DNA of 64,000 nt from an uncultured Collinsella sp. (GTDB taxonomy: Bacteria > Actinomycetota > Coriobacteriia > Coriobacteriales > Coriobacteriaceae). Positions 1 through 8,364 of the stretch are shown piece after piece. The translations under genes were made by a program, and so were the position numbers. How positions within the stretch are numbered: position 1 is the first letter of the stretch; each line of letters begins with the position of its first letter. The notes beneath the pieces were generated by a model. That model ran no database searches. It had not been told where the DNA came from and worked only from the letters and a program-made list of their open reading frames with translations. The stretch is from positions 1-64,000 of the forward strand of contig CATYEN010000008.1 in assembly GCA_958405565.1 (NCBI GenBank), given 5' to 3'.

Positions 1-367
1 ATGCAGCAGGGGCTCTCAATGTTTTTATGTCCTGCTCATATCGTCTCTGCCGGCATTCGGGGACACTCCTTGCGGATTTGCGAGCAGTTTGCTCGTTTGT
101 CGACGTGCGGGTGTTCATTTGTCGACTTCTTGGGCTGTGGTCACCTGTTGTTTCTGTGGTGGCTGCGGGCATCTGGCTCAAAAGGGCGTGTTGGCCGTCG
201 ATATTTACCTGCGGTTTTGTTGCGGCGCGCATTTTCGGTCAAGCTTTTCGTCAAGTGTTTGGTCAGCATCTGGTTTGCAGCCGGAGGCCTATTTTGCCCG
301 CGCTGGTCGTGGCTGCCCACCCTCCTCGTAAGCTCAAATTGAGGTCCATCAGTTTGAGGAGGATGCC
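1..367. other. Stretch with no supportable gene
   Basis: No reading frame here has a convincing start signal or a recognisable product. Overlapping plus-strand open frames of about 80-114 codons exist, but they are mutually overlapping, Ser/Cys/Trp/Arg-rich and resemble nothing I know. The last 20 bases carry the Shine-Dalgarno site (GAGGAGG) of the gene starting at 368. The stretch may be the end of a longer intergenic region or a gene remnant entering from the left. Confidence 0.5.
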
Positions 368-1075
368 ATGACTGACCACGCTTTTGACCGAGCAGAGCTG
401 GCTGAAGCCGTCGGCAACGATATTGCCGACATGGCTCACTTTTGGATGCTGCGGAAGTTTCAATTCCTGGAGCCGGCGCGCGAACAGTTCGAGATCATTG
501 TCGACCCGTGGCTCAGCTATTGCACTGAGCCTTCGCAAAACGAAATCATGGCCTACAACATGGCGTTTACCGATTGGCTGCTGTTTGAGCGCCCCTATCG
601 CCATGGCAAAACGCTGCTCAAGCTATATGTTGACGAGCCGCCGGCATCGCTTTCGCCTGCCTCGCTCAAGCGGCTCGAGCAGGTACGCGACACGCAGTAT
701 TTCTCGCGCTTTGGCATTTTGGACAAGAACCCTGCGTCCGGCATGGTCGTGCTGAAGGACACGCGCACCGACCGTCGCTTTGATGTCTACGACCCGCATA
801 TCGTGCAAAAGGAGCATTGGAGCGACGGCGCGATTGCGGTGCGCCTCGCCTGCGTCGACGATGTCTGGCTGGCGGCGGGACAGCTCTATCTGTATGACAT
901 CGCGCGCCTGAACGACACGGCGGTCGACGGGCCGGGTGCGGTGCATCCGGAGGACCTGCAGGATGGCTTTGACACCTCGTGCATCAGCTTCTTCTTGCGG
1001 CTGGTCCGCGACATCATGGGTGCCCAGGGGCGGTACGTAAGGTCGCTCAACATCTACGAGCAGGAGTGGGAGTAG
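368..1075 (+). CDS. Conserved-looking hypothetical protein, 235 aa
   Basis: I do not recognise the family. The ATG at 368 follows a strong GAGGAGG at 355-361, and codon use matches the neighbouring genes, so it is very probably expressed. The protein is soluble, acidic and aromatic-rich, without signal peptide, membrane segment or cysteine motif. Residues around 45-80 contain a Trp/Phe-rich stretch (WLSYC, FTDWLLFERPYRHGKT), and the C-terminal half has an alternating hydrophobic pattern suggesting beta structure. It stands alone, followed 35 bp later by the first array of 59-bp hairpin elements, so it may belong to the same accessory block. No function can be assigned. Confidence 0.8.
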   Translation: MTDHAFDRAELAEAVGNDIADMAHFWMLRKFQFLEPAREQFEIIVDPWLSYCTEPSQNEIMAYNMAFTDWLLFERPYRHGKTLLKLYVDEPPASLSPASLKRLEQVRDTQYFSRFGILDKNPASGMVVLKDTRTDRRFDVYDPHIVQKEHWSDGAIAVRLACVDDVWLAAGQLYLYDIARLNDTAVDGPGAVHPEDLQDGFDTSCISFFLRLVRDIMGAQGRYVRSLNIYEQEWE

Positions 1076-1110
1076 GGGGTGTGACTGGTGTCGCCTTACT
1101 GCCCTGACTT

Positions 1111-1409
1111 TGTCTCAATCTGTAACGTTTAGGGACAAAAAACCGGTCTACCTGTTACAGATCGAGACGAACGCTTGGGCGCCGCTGGTTTGTCTAAATC
1201 TGTAACGTTTGGGGGGCTGGAGAACGTCTAACTGTTACAGAACGAGACGTTTGGCACCTGGTTGGGGGAATGTCTCAATCTGTAACATCTACAGACCCAA
1301 ATTCGACCTACCTGTTACAGATTGAGACGGAAGGTTGGCGGCTGCCGAAAGATCTTGTTCTGTAACAACTAGAGGCTCAAAGACTGTCTTCCTGTTACAG
1401 ATCAAGACA
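1111..1409. repeat. Array of four 59-bp hairpin elements, 80-bp period
   Basis: Copies lie at 1111-1169, 1191-1249, 1271-1329 and 1351-1409, so starts are exactly 80 bp apart with 21-bp spacers. Each copy has a left arm close to TGTCTCGATCTGTAAC, a 27-bp centre that differs completely between copies, and a right arm close to GTTACAGATCGAGACA. The inner seven bases (CTGTAAC/GTTACAG) are invariant. In the third copy the left-arm change to CAATC is matched by ATTG in the right arm, as expected if pairing is maintained. There is no T-tract after the stems, so they are not ordinary terminators. Further copies are at 2513-2652, 8104-8323 and 11761-11819. Confidence 0.93.
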
Positions 1410-1428
1410 TTTGTCAGCGGAGGCAACG

Positions 1429-2505
1429 GTGACGATGGTCCATTTGTCTGACGTGGTGGTGATGAAAGTGCCTAATACCGTTCTCAAACACAAACATGCG
1501 ACTCGCAACACGTTGGCGCGGAATAGGATGCTCGCGCGGCTCACGGAGACGGCCAAGCAAGGTGCGCTGCTCGCAACGCATGGCAATACCGAGCTCATGT
1601 GGCTGCGACGCCATGTTGGAACCGACGATATCGCGGAGCCCGAGCCGTGCCTGTTCTGTTTTCAGCATGATTGGGATGCGCTGACGCCGACGGAGCGAGC
1701 GCTGCGGGCCATCAAAGGGCTTGCGGAGTTTCATCCCGATTGGGCGTTTTGGGGCTATGACGCGGCACTTTTGTGGGGTCTGGAGGTGCCGAATGATCTG
1801 CTTGGGCCACGATATCTTGTTAAGACAGGTTGCTCGGTGCCGCTGAGTGCAGGATGTCGGCTGTTGCGTCCGCAGGCGGCGGGCGCACTTGAACAAGTCG
1901 ACGGCGTGCGGGTGACGTCGTTTTGGCGCACGGTGGAGGATTGCCTACTGCGTGCGCCGTTCTCCTACGGGTTGGCGATTGCCGATTCTGCACTGCGGGC
2001 GAAAGGCGTATCACGTGGGGATTTGTGCGAGCGCCTCCGCGCCGATTGCGAGGGCAGGCGAGGGTATCGCAGGGCACAGGTGATTGCGTCGTATGCGGAC
2101 GGGCTGTCTGAAAACGGCGGCGAGTCTCGGTTCCGAGCATTCTTTATTGCGTACGGCTTTCCGGTTCCGGAGCTGCAGGTGGAGTTTCGCGACCCGCTCG
2201 ATCCGAGCCAGGTGTTTCGCGTCGACTATTTTTGGCGGCTCGAGGACGGGACGTGTGTCATCGGCGAGCTCGACGGAAAGGGGAAGTACACCTTGCAGAG
2301 CGGCGAGGGTCGGGAGTCGGTTGACCCATTCGTGGCAGAGCGTCAGCGGGAATCTCATCTGACAATGCTCGGGCATAAGGTGCTTCGGTTTACGTTTAAC
2401 GAACTCAAAGGCCCGGGGAAGCTAGTCGAGAAAATGAGGCTGGCGGGTATTCCTCGGCAGGTTGAATTGGCTGAGGAGTGGAGATGCCAGTGGTATGGGC
2501 GCTGA
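1429..2505 (+). CDS. AbiEi-like / DUF559-type PD-(D/E)XK nuclease-like protein
   Basis: About 358 aa. The N-terminal half contains a segment (HPDWAFWGYDAALLWGL) resembling the AbiEi-type antitoxin domain. The C-terminal third looks like a DUF559/Vsr-type PD-(D/E)XK fold: VDYFW, then GELDGKGKY (the E-x-D-G motif), then RQRESHLTMLGHKVLRFT. Such proteins occur in actinobacteria, often annotated near type IV toxin-antitoxin genes; the true substrate is unknown. GTG 1429 is chosen because GGAGG lies five bases upstream; ATG 1435 is an alternative, and TTG 1411 would start right after a hairpin without a ribosome site. There is no cognate AbiEii toxin beside it. The gene is bracketed by four hairpin elements upstream and two downstream. 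Confidence 0.6.
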   Translation: MTMVHLSDVVVMKVPNTVLKHKHATRNTLARNRMLARLTETAKQGALLATHGNTELMWLRRHVGTDDIAEPEPCLFCFQHDWDALTPTERALRAIKGLAEFHPDWAFWGYDAALLWGLEVPNDLLGPRYLVKTGCSVPLSAGCRLLRPQAAGALEQVDGVRVTSFWRTVEDCLLRAPFSYGLAIADSALRAKGVSRGDLCERLRADCEGRRGYRRAQVIASYADGLSENGGESRFRAFFIAYGFPVPELQVEFRDPLDPSQVFRVDYFWRLEDGTCVIGELDGKGKYTLQSGEGRESVDPFVAERQRESHLTMLGHKVLRFTFNELKGPGKLVEKMRLAGIPRQVELAEEWRCQWYGR

Positions 2506-2512
2506 GAGGTTT

Positions 2513-2652
2513 TGTCTCGATCTGTAACGTTTAGAGGCTGTTTGAGCTCGTAATTGTTACAGATCGAGACAAGCCGGTGAAACGTCGACCGAATGTCTCG
2601 ATCTGTAACATCAAGGGGCCTAATAACCCTGTACCTGTTACAGATCGAGACA
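2513..2652. repeat. Two 59-bp hairpin elements, 81-bp spacing
   Basis: Copies at 2513-2571 and 2594-2652 directly follow the stop codon of the nuclease-like gene (2505). Both have perfectly complementary 16-bp arms (TGTCTCGATCTGTAAC and GTTACAGATCGAGACA), making them the cleanest copies in the window, while their 27-bp centres are unrelated. They match the four copies upstream of the same gene, so the gene is enclosed by the family on both sides. Confidence 0.93.
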
Positions 2653-2801
2653 TTTCCCTGGTGTCGCTGGGGTGGGACTGCAACGTGTTCCGTCTCCCCA
2701 CATCCCCTCTTCCTTCCGTTAACCGATATGCTCGACTTTAGGTCGCTGCATTAGGTGATAATGGACAAATGTTCAAGTTAATCGTGAGGGAGGAGCTCGA
2801 T

Positions 2802-4172
2802 ATGGCGTCTGCCGATCGTTCCACGTTGTTTATCAATGCGACCATTCTGGATGGTTCGGAGCATATGGAGCCGCAACCCGATATGGCCGTGACTGTTGAG
2901 TGCGGCGTCATCACCTGGATGGGGCCGAGTGCTGTGGCGCAGGCGCCCGCGGGTGCCGAGGTTATCGACCTGGGTGGTGCGTATCTCATGCCCGGTCTCA
3001 TCAATATGCACGTGCACCTGTGCGGCTCGGGCAAGCCTGTCTCGGCCGGCGATGCGGGAGCGCTGATGAAGAAACTCGATAATCCCGTGGGGCGCGCCAT
3101 CGTGCGCCGCATCCTCAAGGGCAGTGCCCAGCAGCAGCTGGCAAGCGGCGTGACCACGGTGCGCGGCGCGGGCGACCCGCTGTTTGCCGACATTGCCGTG
3201 CGCGACGCTATCGACGCCGGCAAGTATCAGGGTCCGCGCCTGGTGGCGCCGGGAACGGGCGTCACGGTGCCGGGCGGCCATGGCGCGGGCTTGTTCGCCC
3301 AGGTGGCCAACAGCCCCGTCGAGGCAGCCGAGCAGGTGAGAGACCTGTATGCGCGCGGCGCCGACGTCATTAAGCTGTTCGTAACGGGCGGTGTGTTCGA
3401 TGCGACCGAGGTGGGCGAGCCGGGCGTGCTGCGTATGCCGGTGGAGGTTGCCGCGGCGGCGTGCAAGGCGGCGCACGAGGTGGGCCTGCCGGTTATGGCT
3501 CATGTCGAGAGCACCGAGGGCGTGAAGGCCGCGCTTGAGGCCGGGGTCGACACGATCGAGCACGGTGCCCCGATGACGCCCGAGATCCTGGAGCTGTACC
3601 GTGGCGCCGCGGGCACGCAGCTCGAGGGACGTGCGCCCAGCGTTACCTGCACTATCAGCCCGGCGCTGCCGTTTGTGTTGCTCGATCCGGAGAAGACCCA
3701 TTCGACTGACACGCAAAAGAAGAACGGCGACATCGTGTGCTCGGGCATTATCGAGAGTGCTCGTGCGGCGCTGGAAGCTGGCGTTAAGGTGGGCCTTGGC
3801 ACAGATTCGAGCTGCCCGTTCGTGACGCAGTACGACATGTGGCGTGAGGTGGCCTATTTTGCCAAGTACGTGGGCGTGAGCAACGCCTTTGCGCTGCATA
3901 CGGCCACGCAGGTCAATGCCGAGCTCCTGGGGCTGGGCGGCGAGACCGGTACGATCGAGTGCGGCAAGGCCGCCGATATCCTGGCGACGCGCAAGAATCC
4001 GCTCGATGACCTGTGCGCTCTGCGTGAGCCGATACATGTGATGTGTCGCGGTGATCTGGTACGCAAGCTCAAGGTGAAGCGTATTCCCGAGGTGGACGCC
4101 GAGCTCGACGCGATTATGGCCATGCCTGCCGAAGCGCTGGCTGAGGAGCTGGCCCGCGACGGTGTGGCGTAG
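2802..4172 (+). CDS. Metal-dependent amidohydrolase (imidazolonepropionase/prolidase-like), 456 aa
   Basis: A cytoplasmic amidohydrolase-superfamily hydrolase, most like the prolidase/imidazolonepropionase-type group that cleaves cyclic amides or Xaa-Pro dipeptides; the exact substrate cannot be read from sequence. Metal-site elements are in order: HVH at residues 70-72 (NMHVHLCG), the Lys of VIKLFVTGG (likely carboxylated), the His of VMAHVES, the His of TIEHGAPM and the Asp of GLGTDSSCP. ATG 2802 follows AGGGAGGAG; an upstream in-frame ATG (2769) lacks such a site. A possible -10 (GATAAT, 2757-2762) lies 40 bp upstream. The gene stands alone and ends in a bidirectional terminator. Confidence 0.9.
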   Translation: MASADRSTLFINATILDGSEHMEPQPDMAVTVECGVITWMGPSAVAQAPAGAEVIDLGGAYLMPGLINMHVHLCGSGKPVSAGDAGALMKKLDNPVGRAIVRRILKGSAQQQLASGVTTVRGAGDPLFADIAVRDAIDAGKYQGPRLVAPGTGVTVPGGHGAGLFAQVANSPVEAAEQVRDLYARGADVIKLFVTGGVFDATEVGEPGVLRMPVEVAAAACKAAHEVGLPVMAHVESTEGVKAALEAGVDTIEHGAPMTPEILELYRGAAGTQLEGRAPSVTCTISPALPFVLLDPEKTHSTDTQKKNGDIVCSGIIESARAALEAGVKVGLGTDSSCPFVTQYDMWREVAYFAKYVGVSNAFALHTATQVNAELLGLGGETGTIECGKAADILATRKNPLDDLCALREPIHVMCRGDLVRKLKVKRIPEVDAELDAIMAMPAEALAEELARDGVA

Positions 4173-4205
4173 ATGTGACAAAGGTGCAGCTCCGTTGCCG
4201 CATAC

Positions 4206-4243
4206 AAAAAGCCGAGGTCTCAACACGAGGCCTCGGCTTTTTT
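4206..4243. terminator. Bidirectional rho-independent terminator
   Basis: Stem GCCGAGG/CCTCGGC with flanking A5 on the left and T6 on the right. It sits between the amidohydrolase (plus) and the zinc-ribbon gene (minus), which converge, so it can serve both. Confidence 0.9.
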
Positions 4244-4305
4244 ATCGAACAAATACTTAAGATTTGGGACAAGCAAACCTGATTAATTTGTCCCGCGTGC
4301 GGGCG

Positions 4306-4779
4306 CTAGGAGCGGGTTTCCATCTTGGCGTGGCACTTGGGACAGGTGACGCGGATCTTGCCCTTGCCCTTGGGGACGGAGAGCATCTGGCCGCAGTTGG
4401 GGCACTTGAGGTATGCCGTGGTCTTGCGACCCTTCCACATCTTCTTGGCCGTGCGCTTGGCACGCTCAAAGTCTTCCTTACTGGTGCCGGCTGCGCGTGA
4501 GGTGCTGGCCGCTGCAGTTCCACCGCCCAAGCTGGCGACGAACTTGCCCAAGCCGGGGACGTTCGCGGTCGCGGCGACAAAGGCCTCGTTCTCCTTGCGA
4601 CGTGTGTCGATGTTTTTGGACAGGCCGCGCAGCACGCCAATCACGATTACGGCGATGGCAATCCAGCTGAGCCACTGGATACGAGCCATCGATCCGATCA
4701 TCGCGATGACAATGCCGGCAAAACCCATCACGATGGTGAGTTCATCGGCACCATTGCGACCCTTCATAAAGTCATTCAT
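4306..4779 (-). CDS. Zinc-ribbon membrane protein, 157 aa
   Basis: Function unknown. Two hydrophobic helices lie at about residues 13-32 and 36-52 (FAGIVIAMIGSMA and WLSWIAIAVIVIGVL), followed by a basic, Ala-rich linker and a C-terminal C4 zinc ribbon (CPNCGQ ... CPKCHA, last 30 residues). The topology suggests a membrane-anchored protein with a cytoplasmic zinc ribbon. The start at 4779 is chosen because AAAGG lies upstream at the right distance; an upstream in-frame ATG has no ribosome site. It faces the copper cluster across a hairpin-rich gap and seems monocistronic. Confidence 0.8.
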   Translation of the reverse strand: MNDFMKGRNGADELTIVMGFAGIVIAMIGSMARIQWLSWIAIAVIVIGVLRGLSKNIDTRRKENEAFVAATANVPGLGKFVASLGGGTAAASTSRAAGTSKEDFERAKRTAKKMWKGRKTTAYLKCPNCGQMLSVPKGKGKIRVTCPKCHAKMETRS

Positions 4780-4834
4780 GCAAATTGCCTTTCGTTCGAT
4801 ATGCTGCACGCCTTTATACCCGATTTAGAGCAAG

Positions 4835-4880
4835 GGGGACAGGTCAATCTGCACCAATGTGGTGCAAATGACCTGTCCCC
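4835..4880. repeat. REP-like hairpin with GGGGACAGG arms
   Basis: A 12-bp perfect inverted repeat (GGGGACAGGTCA / TGACCTGTCCCC) encloses a second inner stem (GCACC/GGTGC). A further half-site (CTGTCCCC) follows at about 4907-4914. GGGGACAGG-type palindromes are typical of REP sequences mobilised by REP-associated tyrosine transposases in other bacteria; no such transposase gene is in this window. Confidence 0.75.
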
Positions 4881-4924
4881 GATACACCAAGATGGTGCAA
4901 AGCAGTCTGTCCCCAATGTCCCAA

Positions 4925-5197
4925 TTACTTGGAGAGCTTGTCGACGACGCGTTCGATCTCGGCGAGCTTGGCGGCTTTGAGGTCCTCGTCGCCCGATTCG
5001 ATTGCCGAAGTCACGCAGCCCTCGATATGCGCCTTGAGCACGTCGGCGTTGATGCGCGCAATGAGCGCCTGCGTTGCCATGAGCTGCGTGGAAATATCGA
5101 CGCAGTAGCGGTCCTCCTCGACCATCCGCAGGATGCCGTCGATCTGACCGCGTGCCGTCTTGAGCATGCGGGTCACCGATTTATGGTCTGCCATCAT
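4925..5197 (-). CDS. csoR: CsoR-family copper-sensing repressor
   Basis: Small all-helical metalloregulator of about 90 aa. It carries the CsoR Cu(I) site: Cys at about 31 (RYCVDISTQ) and the HIEGC pair (His and Cys four apart) near 56-60. In the family the apo-protein binds a GC-rich pseudo-palindrome and releases it on Cu(I) binding. A matching site (ACCCCCTGGGGGT) lies in the copA promoter at 8002-8030, 3 kb upstream in the same transcriptional direction. The ATG at 5197 follows GAGGACC; a second ATG at 5194 is equally possible. It is 38 bp downstream of copZ, so copZ-csoR are probably co-transcribed. Confidence 0.93.
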   Translation of the reverse strand: MMADHKSVTRMLKTARGQIDGILRMVEEDRYCVDISTQLMATQALIARINADVLKAHIEGCVTSAIESGDEDLKAAKLAEIERVVDKLSK

Positions 5198-5235
5198 GGC
5201 GGGTCCTCGTTTCTGGTCGGGGTGCGCGTGGGTCG

Positions 5236-5457
5236 TTACGCGGCGGTTACGGACAGGGCGTGGAACTTCTCGCCGGCGCCCTCGACGGTGGCAGCGAGCT
5301 GCTCGGCGGTCACGGTGTCGGCACACTCCACCTGGACGGTCTGGGTCTCGTGATCGGCGTCGGCGTCGGTCACGCCGGCAACGTTGAGCAGTGCCGTCTC
5401 GACAGTAGCGTCGCAGTGGCCGCACATAAGGCCGGAAGTCTTGATTGTGTATCGCAT
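5236..5457 (-). CDS. copZ: Copper chaperone, heavy-metal-associated domain protein
   Basis: A 73-aa single HMA domain with the Cu(I)-binding motif GLMCGHC near the N-terminus. Proteins of this type carry Cu(I) in the cytoplasm and hand it to the N-terminal HMA domain of CopA or to CsoR. It sits between copA and csoR on the same strand. The start at 5457 gives the canonical length. The 152 bp between the copA stop and this start hold a dispersed repeat (5529-5608), so transcription may continue from copA or begin separately. Confidence 0.9.
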   Translation of the reverse strand: MRYTIKTSGLMCGHCDATVETALLNVAGVTDADADHETQTVQVECADTVTAEQLAATVEGAGEKFHALSVTAA

Positions 5458-5528
5458 GGGTGTACTCCTTATCGATTGAGATTATCTGACAGTTTAGTCG
5501 TGAACAGCGTCATCTTAAAGGTGCGCTG

Positions 5529-5608
5529 AGGTGCCCGAGATTGCCCCGAAAGAGGAGCGAAGCGTACTTGGGTACGCGAGCGACGGTTTGAGGGGCAAGG
5601 CCGGGTGC
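5529..5608 (+). repeat. Dispersed repeat B, copy 1 (51-bp core 5547-5597)
   Basis: The core is 45/51 identical to the reverse complement of 55326-55376. It contains an SD-like AGGAG, a perfect small hairpin (GCGTAC TTGG GTACGC) and GCGACGGTTTGAG. Outer bases (GGTGCCCG / CGGGTGC) extend the pairing. It lies directly after the copA stop codon, antisense to copA. Function unknown. Confidence 0.85.
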
Positions 5609-5609
5609 A

Positions 5610-7952
5610 TCAGTGCGCCGTCTTGGGCTTAAAGGATTTCAGGCGCAGAGCATTGCTTACGACGCACACGCTCGACAGGCTCATGGCCGCGGCGCCGAAC
5701 ATCGGCGAGAGCTGCCAACCGGTGAGGGGGAAGAACACGCCCGCCGCCAGCGGAATGCCGATGCCGTTGTAGAACAGTGCCCAGAACAGGTCCTGCTTGA
5801 TGTTGCGGATCGTGGCGCGCGAGAGCTCGATGGCACGGGCGACGTCCATGAGGTCGCTGCGCATGAGCACCACGTCGGCACCCTCCTTGGCGATGTCGGC
5901 GCCGGTGCCGATGGCAAGGCCCACATCGGCGCGCGCCAGGGCGGGGGAGTCATTGATGCCGTCGCCCACCATGGCGACCTTGCTGCCCGCATCCTGCAGC
6001 TCGCGCACGTGGCGCTCCTTGTCGGCGGGAAGAACGTCGGCGATAACCTGCTCGCTGGTAAGCCCCACGCGGCGGGCGATGGCCTCGGCCGTCACGCGGT
6101 TGTCGCCGGTGAGCATGCGCACGTCGACGCCGAGCGAGCGCAGCGCGGCGATAGCTCCGGCGCTCGTCTCCTTAACCTCATCAGCCACGGCAATGGTGCC
6201 GGTAAGCTCGCCGTTCTTGGCGAAGAACAGCGGCGTCTTGCCCTCGGCGGCAAATTGCTCGGCAAGGCCCTCAGGAACAACGACTCCCAGCTCGTCCATC
6301 AGGCGCACGTTGCCGGCGGCAATGGCGTTTTGCCCCTCGCGCGCCGTGACGCCACGGCCGGGCACGGCAGAAAAGTCCTCGACCATGCGCGCGACGATCC
6401 CGCGCGTCTCGCACTCGGCCATAATCGCCTCGGCCAGCGGGTGCTCGCTCGAGCGCTCCAGCGCGGCGGCCAGCTTGAGCAGCGCCTTTTCGCTCATGGC
6501 GGGCGAGCCGTCAGCGCGCGTGGCTACCACGATATCGGTCACAGCCGGCTTGCCGCGGGTGACGGTGCCTGTCTTGTCGAGCACCACGGTGCCCACGTTG
6601 CGCAGGTTCTCCAGCGCCTCGGCGCTCTTAAACAGAATACCCATCTCGGCGCCCTTGCCGGTGCCGACCATAATGGCGACGGGCGTGGCCAGGCCCAGCG
6701 CGCACGGGCAGCTGATCACCAGCACGGCGACGGCGGAGGTGAGTGCCTCGTTCACGCTTCCGGTCAGCACCATCCACGCCACAAAGGTCGCGGCCGAGAT
6801 GACAAACACCACGGGCACAAACACGCCGGCGACCTTGTCGGCCATGCGCGCGATGGGCGCCTTGGTGGCGTTGGCGTCCTCGACGAGCTGAATAATCTTG
6901 GCGAGCGACGTGTCGGCGCCCACGCGCGTGGCGCGGAAGGTGAACGACCCGGTGCGGTTGACCGTGGCGGCGTTGACGGTGTCGCCGGCGGTCTTTTCCA
7001 CGGGGATGGACTCTCCGGTAAGCGCGCTTTCATCGACGGCCGAGACACCCTCGAGCACCACGCCGTCGACGGGGATGGACTCGCCGGGGCGCACGCGCAG
7101 CACCTGGCCGGGAAGGATGGCATCGACGTCGACGGTGGTCTCGGTACCGTCCTCGGCCACGACGGTCGCGGTCTTGGGCGCAAGGTCGATCAGCGCCTCG
7201 ATCGCACCGCCGGTCTTAGACTTGCTGCGCGTCTCGAGGTACTTGCCCACGGTGACGAGCGACAGAATCGTGCCGGCGCTCTCAAAATACAGGTTGTCCA
7301 TGCCCGTCATCATGGCCTCGTGGGCCTGTCCGGCGGCCAGCTGGTCGGCCATGATGAACATGGCGTAGAGCGACCAGGCGATGGATGCGGTGGCGCCGAC
7401 CGCGATGAGCGCATCCATGGTGGGCGCGCCGTGCACGAGCGATTTGAAGCCGTTGATAAAGTACGCGTCGTTGACGTAGACGATGGGGATGAGCAGGACG
7501 AGCTCGGTGAGGGCGAGCGTCATGCTGTGCGTATGGTCGGTGAAGATGCCGGGCAGCGGCCAGCCGAGCATGTGCCCCATGCCTATGTAGAACAGCGGGA
7601 CGAGGAAGATGATTGAGATGATGAGACGGGTGCGCATGGCGGAGGCGGCGACCTCCAGCTTTTTGGTAGGCGACTCCATATGGGCGGCGCCGGACCTGGC
7701 TTGTGCACTGCCGTTTGAGCCGGCGGCACCGGTGCCCACATCGACGGGCGAGGCCGAGTAGCCCGCGCGGTCGACGGCGGTGCAGATATCGTCGGGGGAG
7801 ACCTGCGCGGGGTCGTAGTCCACCAGCATAGAGCCGGCGAGTAGATTGACCGCGACGCTCTCGACGCCGTCGAGTTTGCTCACGGCGCGGTCCACGTGCG
7901 CCTGGCAGGCGGCGCATGTCATGCCACCCACGTCGAACTTATCTTGAGCCAT
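5610..7952 (-). CDS. copA: Copper-exporting P1B-type ATPase
   Basis: 780-aa membrane ATPase that exports Cu(I). Domains in order: an N-terminal HMA domain with GGMTCAAC; a Gly/Ser-rich linker; eight predicted membrane segments; the actuator domain with TGES; the intramembrane [11 protein letters not shown] metal site; the phosphorylation loop DKTGTVTRG; the SEHPLAEA nucleotide-site motif; [11 protein letters not shown]; and the last helix with [12 protein letters not shown] (MSS-type ligands). All residues needed for activity are present. The ATG at 7952 follows AGGAGA. It is the first gene of the copper cluster, with a CsoR-type operator inside its promoter. Confidence 0.97.
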   Translation of the reverse strand: MAQDKFDVGGMTCAACQAHVDRAVSKLDGVESVAVNLLAGSMLVDYDPAQVSPDDICTAVDRAGYSASPVDVGTGAAGSNGSAQARSGAAHMESPTKKLEVAASAMRTRLIISIIFLVPLFYIGMGHMLGWPLPGIFTDHTHSMTLALTELVLLIPIVYVNDAYFINGFKSLVHGAPTMDALIAVGATASIAWSLYAMFIMADQLAAGQAHEAMMTGMDNLYFESAGTILSLVTVGKYLETRSKSKTGGAIEALIDLAPKTATVVAEDGTETTVDVDAILPGQVLRVRPGESIPVDGVVLEGVSAVDESALTGESIPVEKTAGDTVNAATVNRTGSFTFRATRVGADTSLAKIIQLVEDANATKAPIARMADKVAGVFVPVVFVISAATFVAWMVLTGSVNEALTSAVAVLVISCPCALGLATPVAIMVGTGKGAEMGILFKSAEALENLRNVGTVVLDKTGTVTRGKPAVTDIVVATRADGSPAMSEKALLKLAAALERSSEHPLAEAIMAECETRGIVARMVEDFSAVPGRGVTAREGQNAIAAGNVRLMDELGVVVPEGLAEQFAAEGKTPLFFAKNGELTGTIAVADEVKETSAGAIAALRSLGVDVRMLTGDNRVTAEAIARRVGLTSEQVIADVLPADKERHVRELQDAGSKVAMVGDGINDSPALARADVGLAIGTGADIAKEGADVVLMRSDLMDVARAIELSRATIRNIKQDLFWALFYNGIGIPLAAGVFFPLTGWQLSPMFGAAAMSLSSVCVVSNALRLKSFKPKTAH

Positions 7953-8001
7953 GGCTTCTCCTTTCTGTAGTTCGGTGGTGTGAATGTTTGCCTGCCGATA
8001 C

Positions 8002-8030
8002 TATACACCTATACCCCCTGGGGGTGTCCA
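8002..8030 (-). promoter_or_regulatory. copA promoter with CsoR-type operator
   Basis: Read on the minus strand, TGGACA (8030-8025) and TGTATA (8007-8002) form -35 and -10 boxes separated by 17 bp. The spacer holds the palindrome ACCCCCTGGGGGT, the pattern of CsoR operators. Its position between the boxes predicts repression by CsoR and release by copper. Confidence 0.8.
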
Positions 8031-8056
8031 GTACAGAAAGAAATGCATGACATTTC

Positions 8057-8323
8057 GTTACAGATGAGGGTGATTGGTTGGCCGATGGGCCGCCCCAACC
8101 AATCATCTCAATCTGTAACATCTGGTCCAGTTTTTGAGCCGTAACTGTTACAGATCGAGACAGACCGTCCGCGGTCAACTCAAACATCTCGATCTGTAAC
8201 ATCTGGACCGGTTTTTGACCCCTTACTGTTACAGATTGAGATGTTGTCTCGCAGGGTTGGGGTTTGTCTCGTTCTGTAACATCTAGGCCTGTATCTGCCG
8301 AGCTAGTGTTACAGATCGAGACA
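8057..8323. repeat. Three 59-bp hairpin elements plus one solo arm
   Basis: Copies at 8104-8162, 8185-8243 and 8265-8323 have start spacings of 81 and 80 bp. A lone right-type arm (GTTACAGATGAGGGTG) sits at 8057-8072, followed by ATTGGTTGG...CCAACCAAT, so it can also pair with the left arm of the next copy. In the copy at 8185 the ends changed together (CATC...GATG instead of TGTC...GACA), which is compensatory and argues for selection on pairing. The array fills the gap between the copA promoter and the 3' end of the kinase gene. Confidence 0.93.
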
Positions 8324-8364
8324 ATTGCCGGGGAGGGGTCCCGTCACGGCAAGACGCCCGCCGC

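Noticed and set aside
1111..1409. CRISPR array
   Set aside because: Repeats are regularly spaced, but successive 16-bp units alternate in orientation, each pair forms a hairpin, and no cas gene or leader is present.
5613..7616. 667-codon plus-strand open frame opposite copA
   Set aside because: His/Gly/Ala-rich shadow of a fully recognisable P-type ATPase.
7939..8202. Minus-strand open frame of 87 codons upstream of copA
   Set aside because: It is made of translated hairpin arms and the copA promoter/operator; its peptide repeats (MLQIEM) only reflect the DNA repeats.
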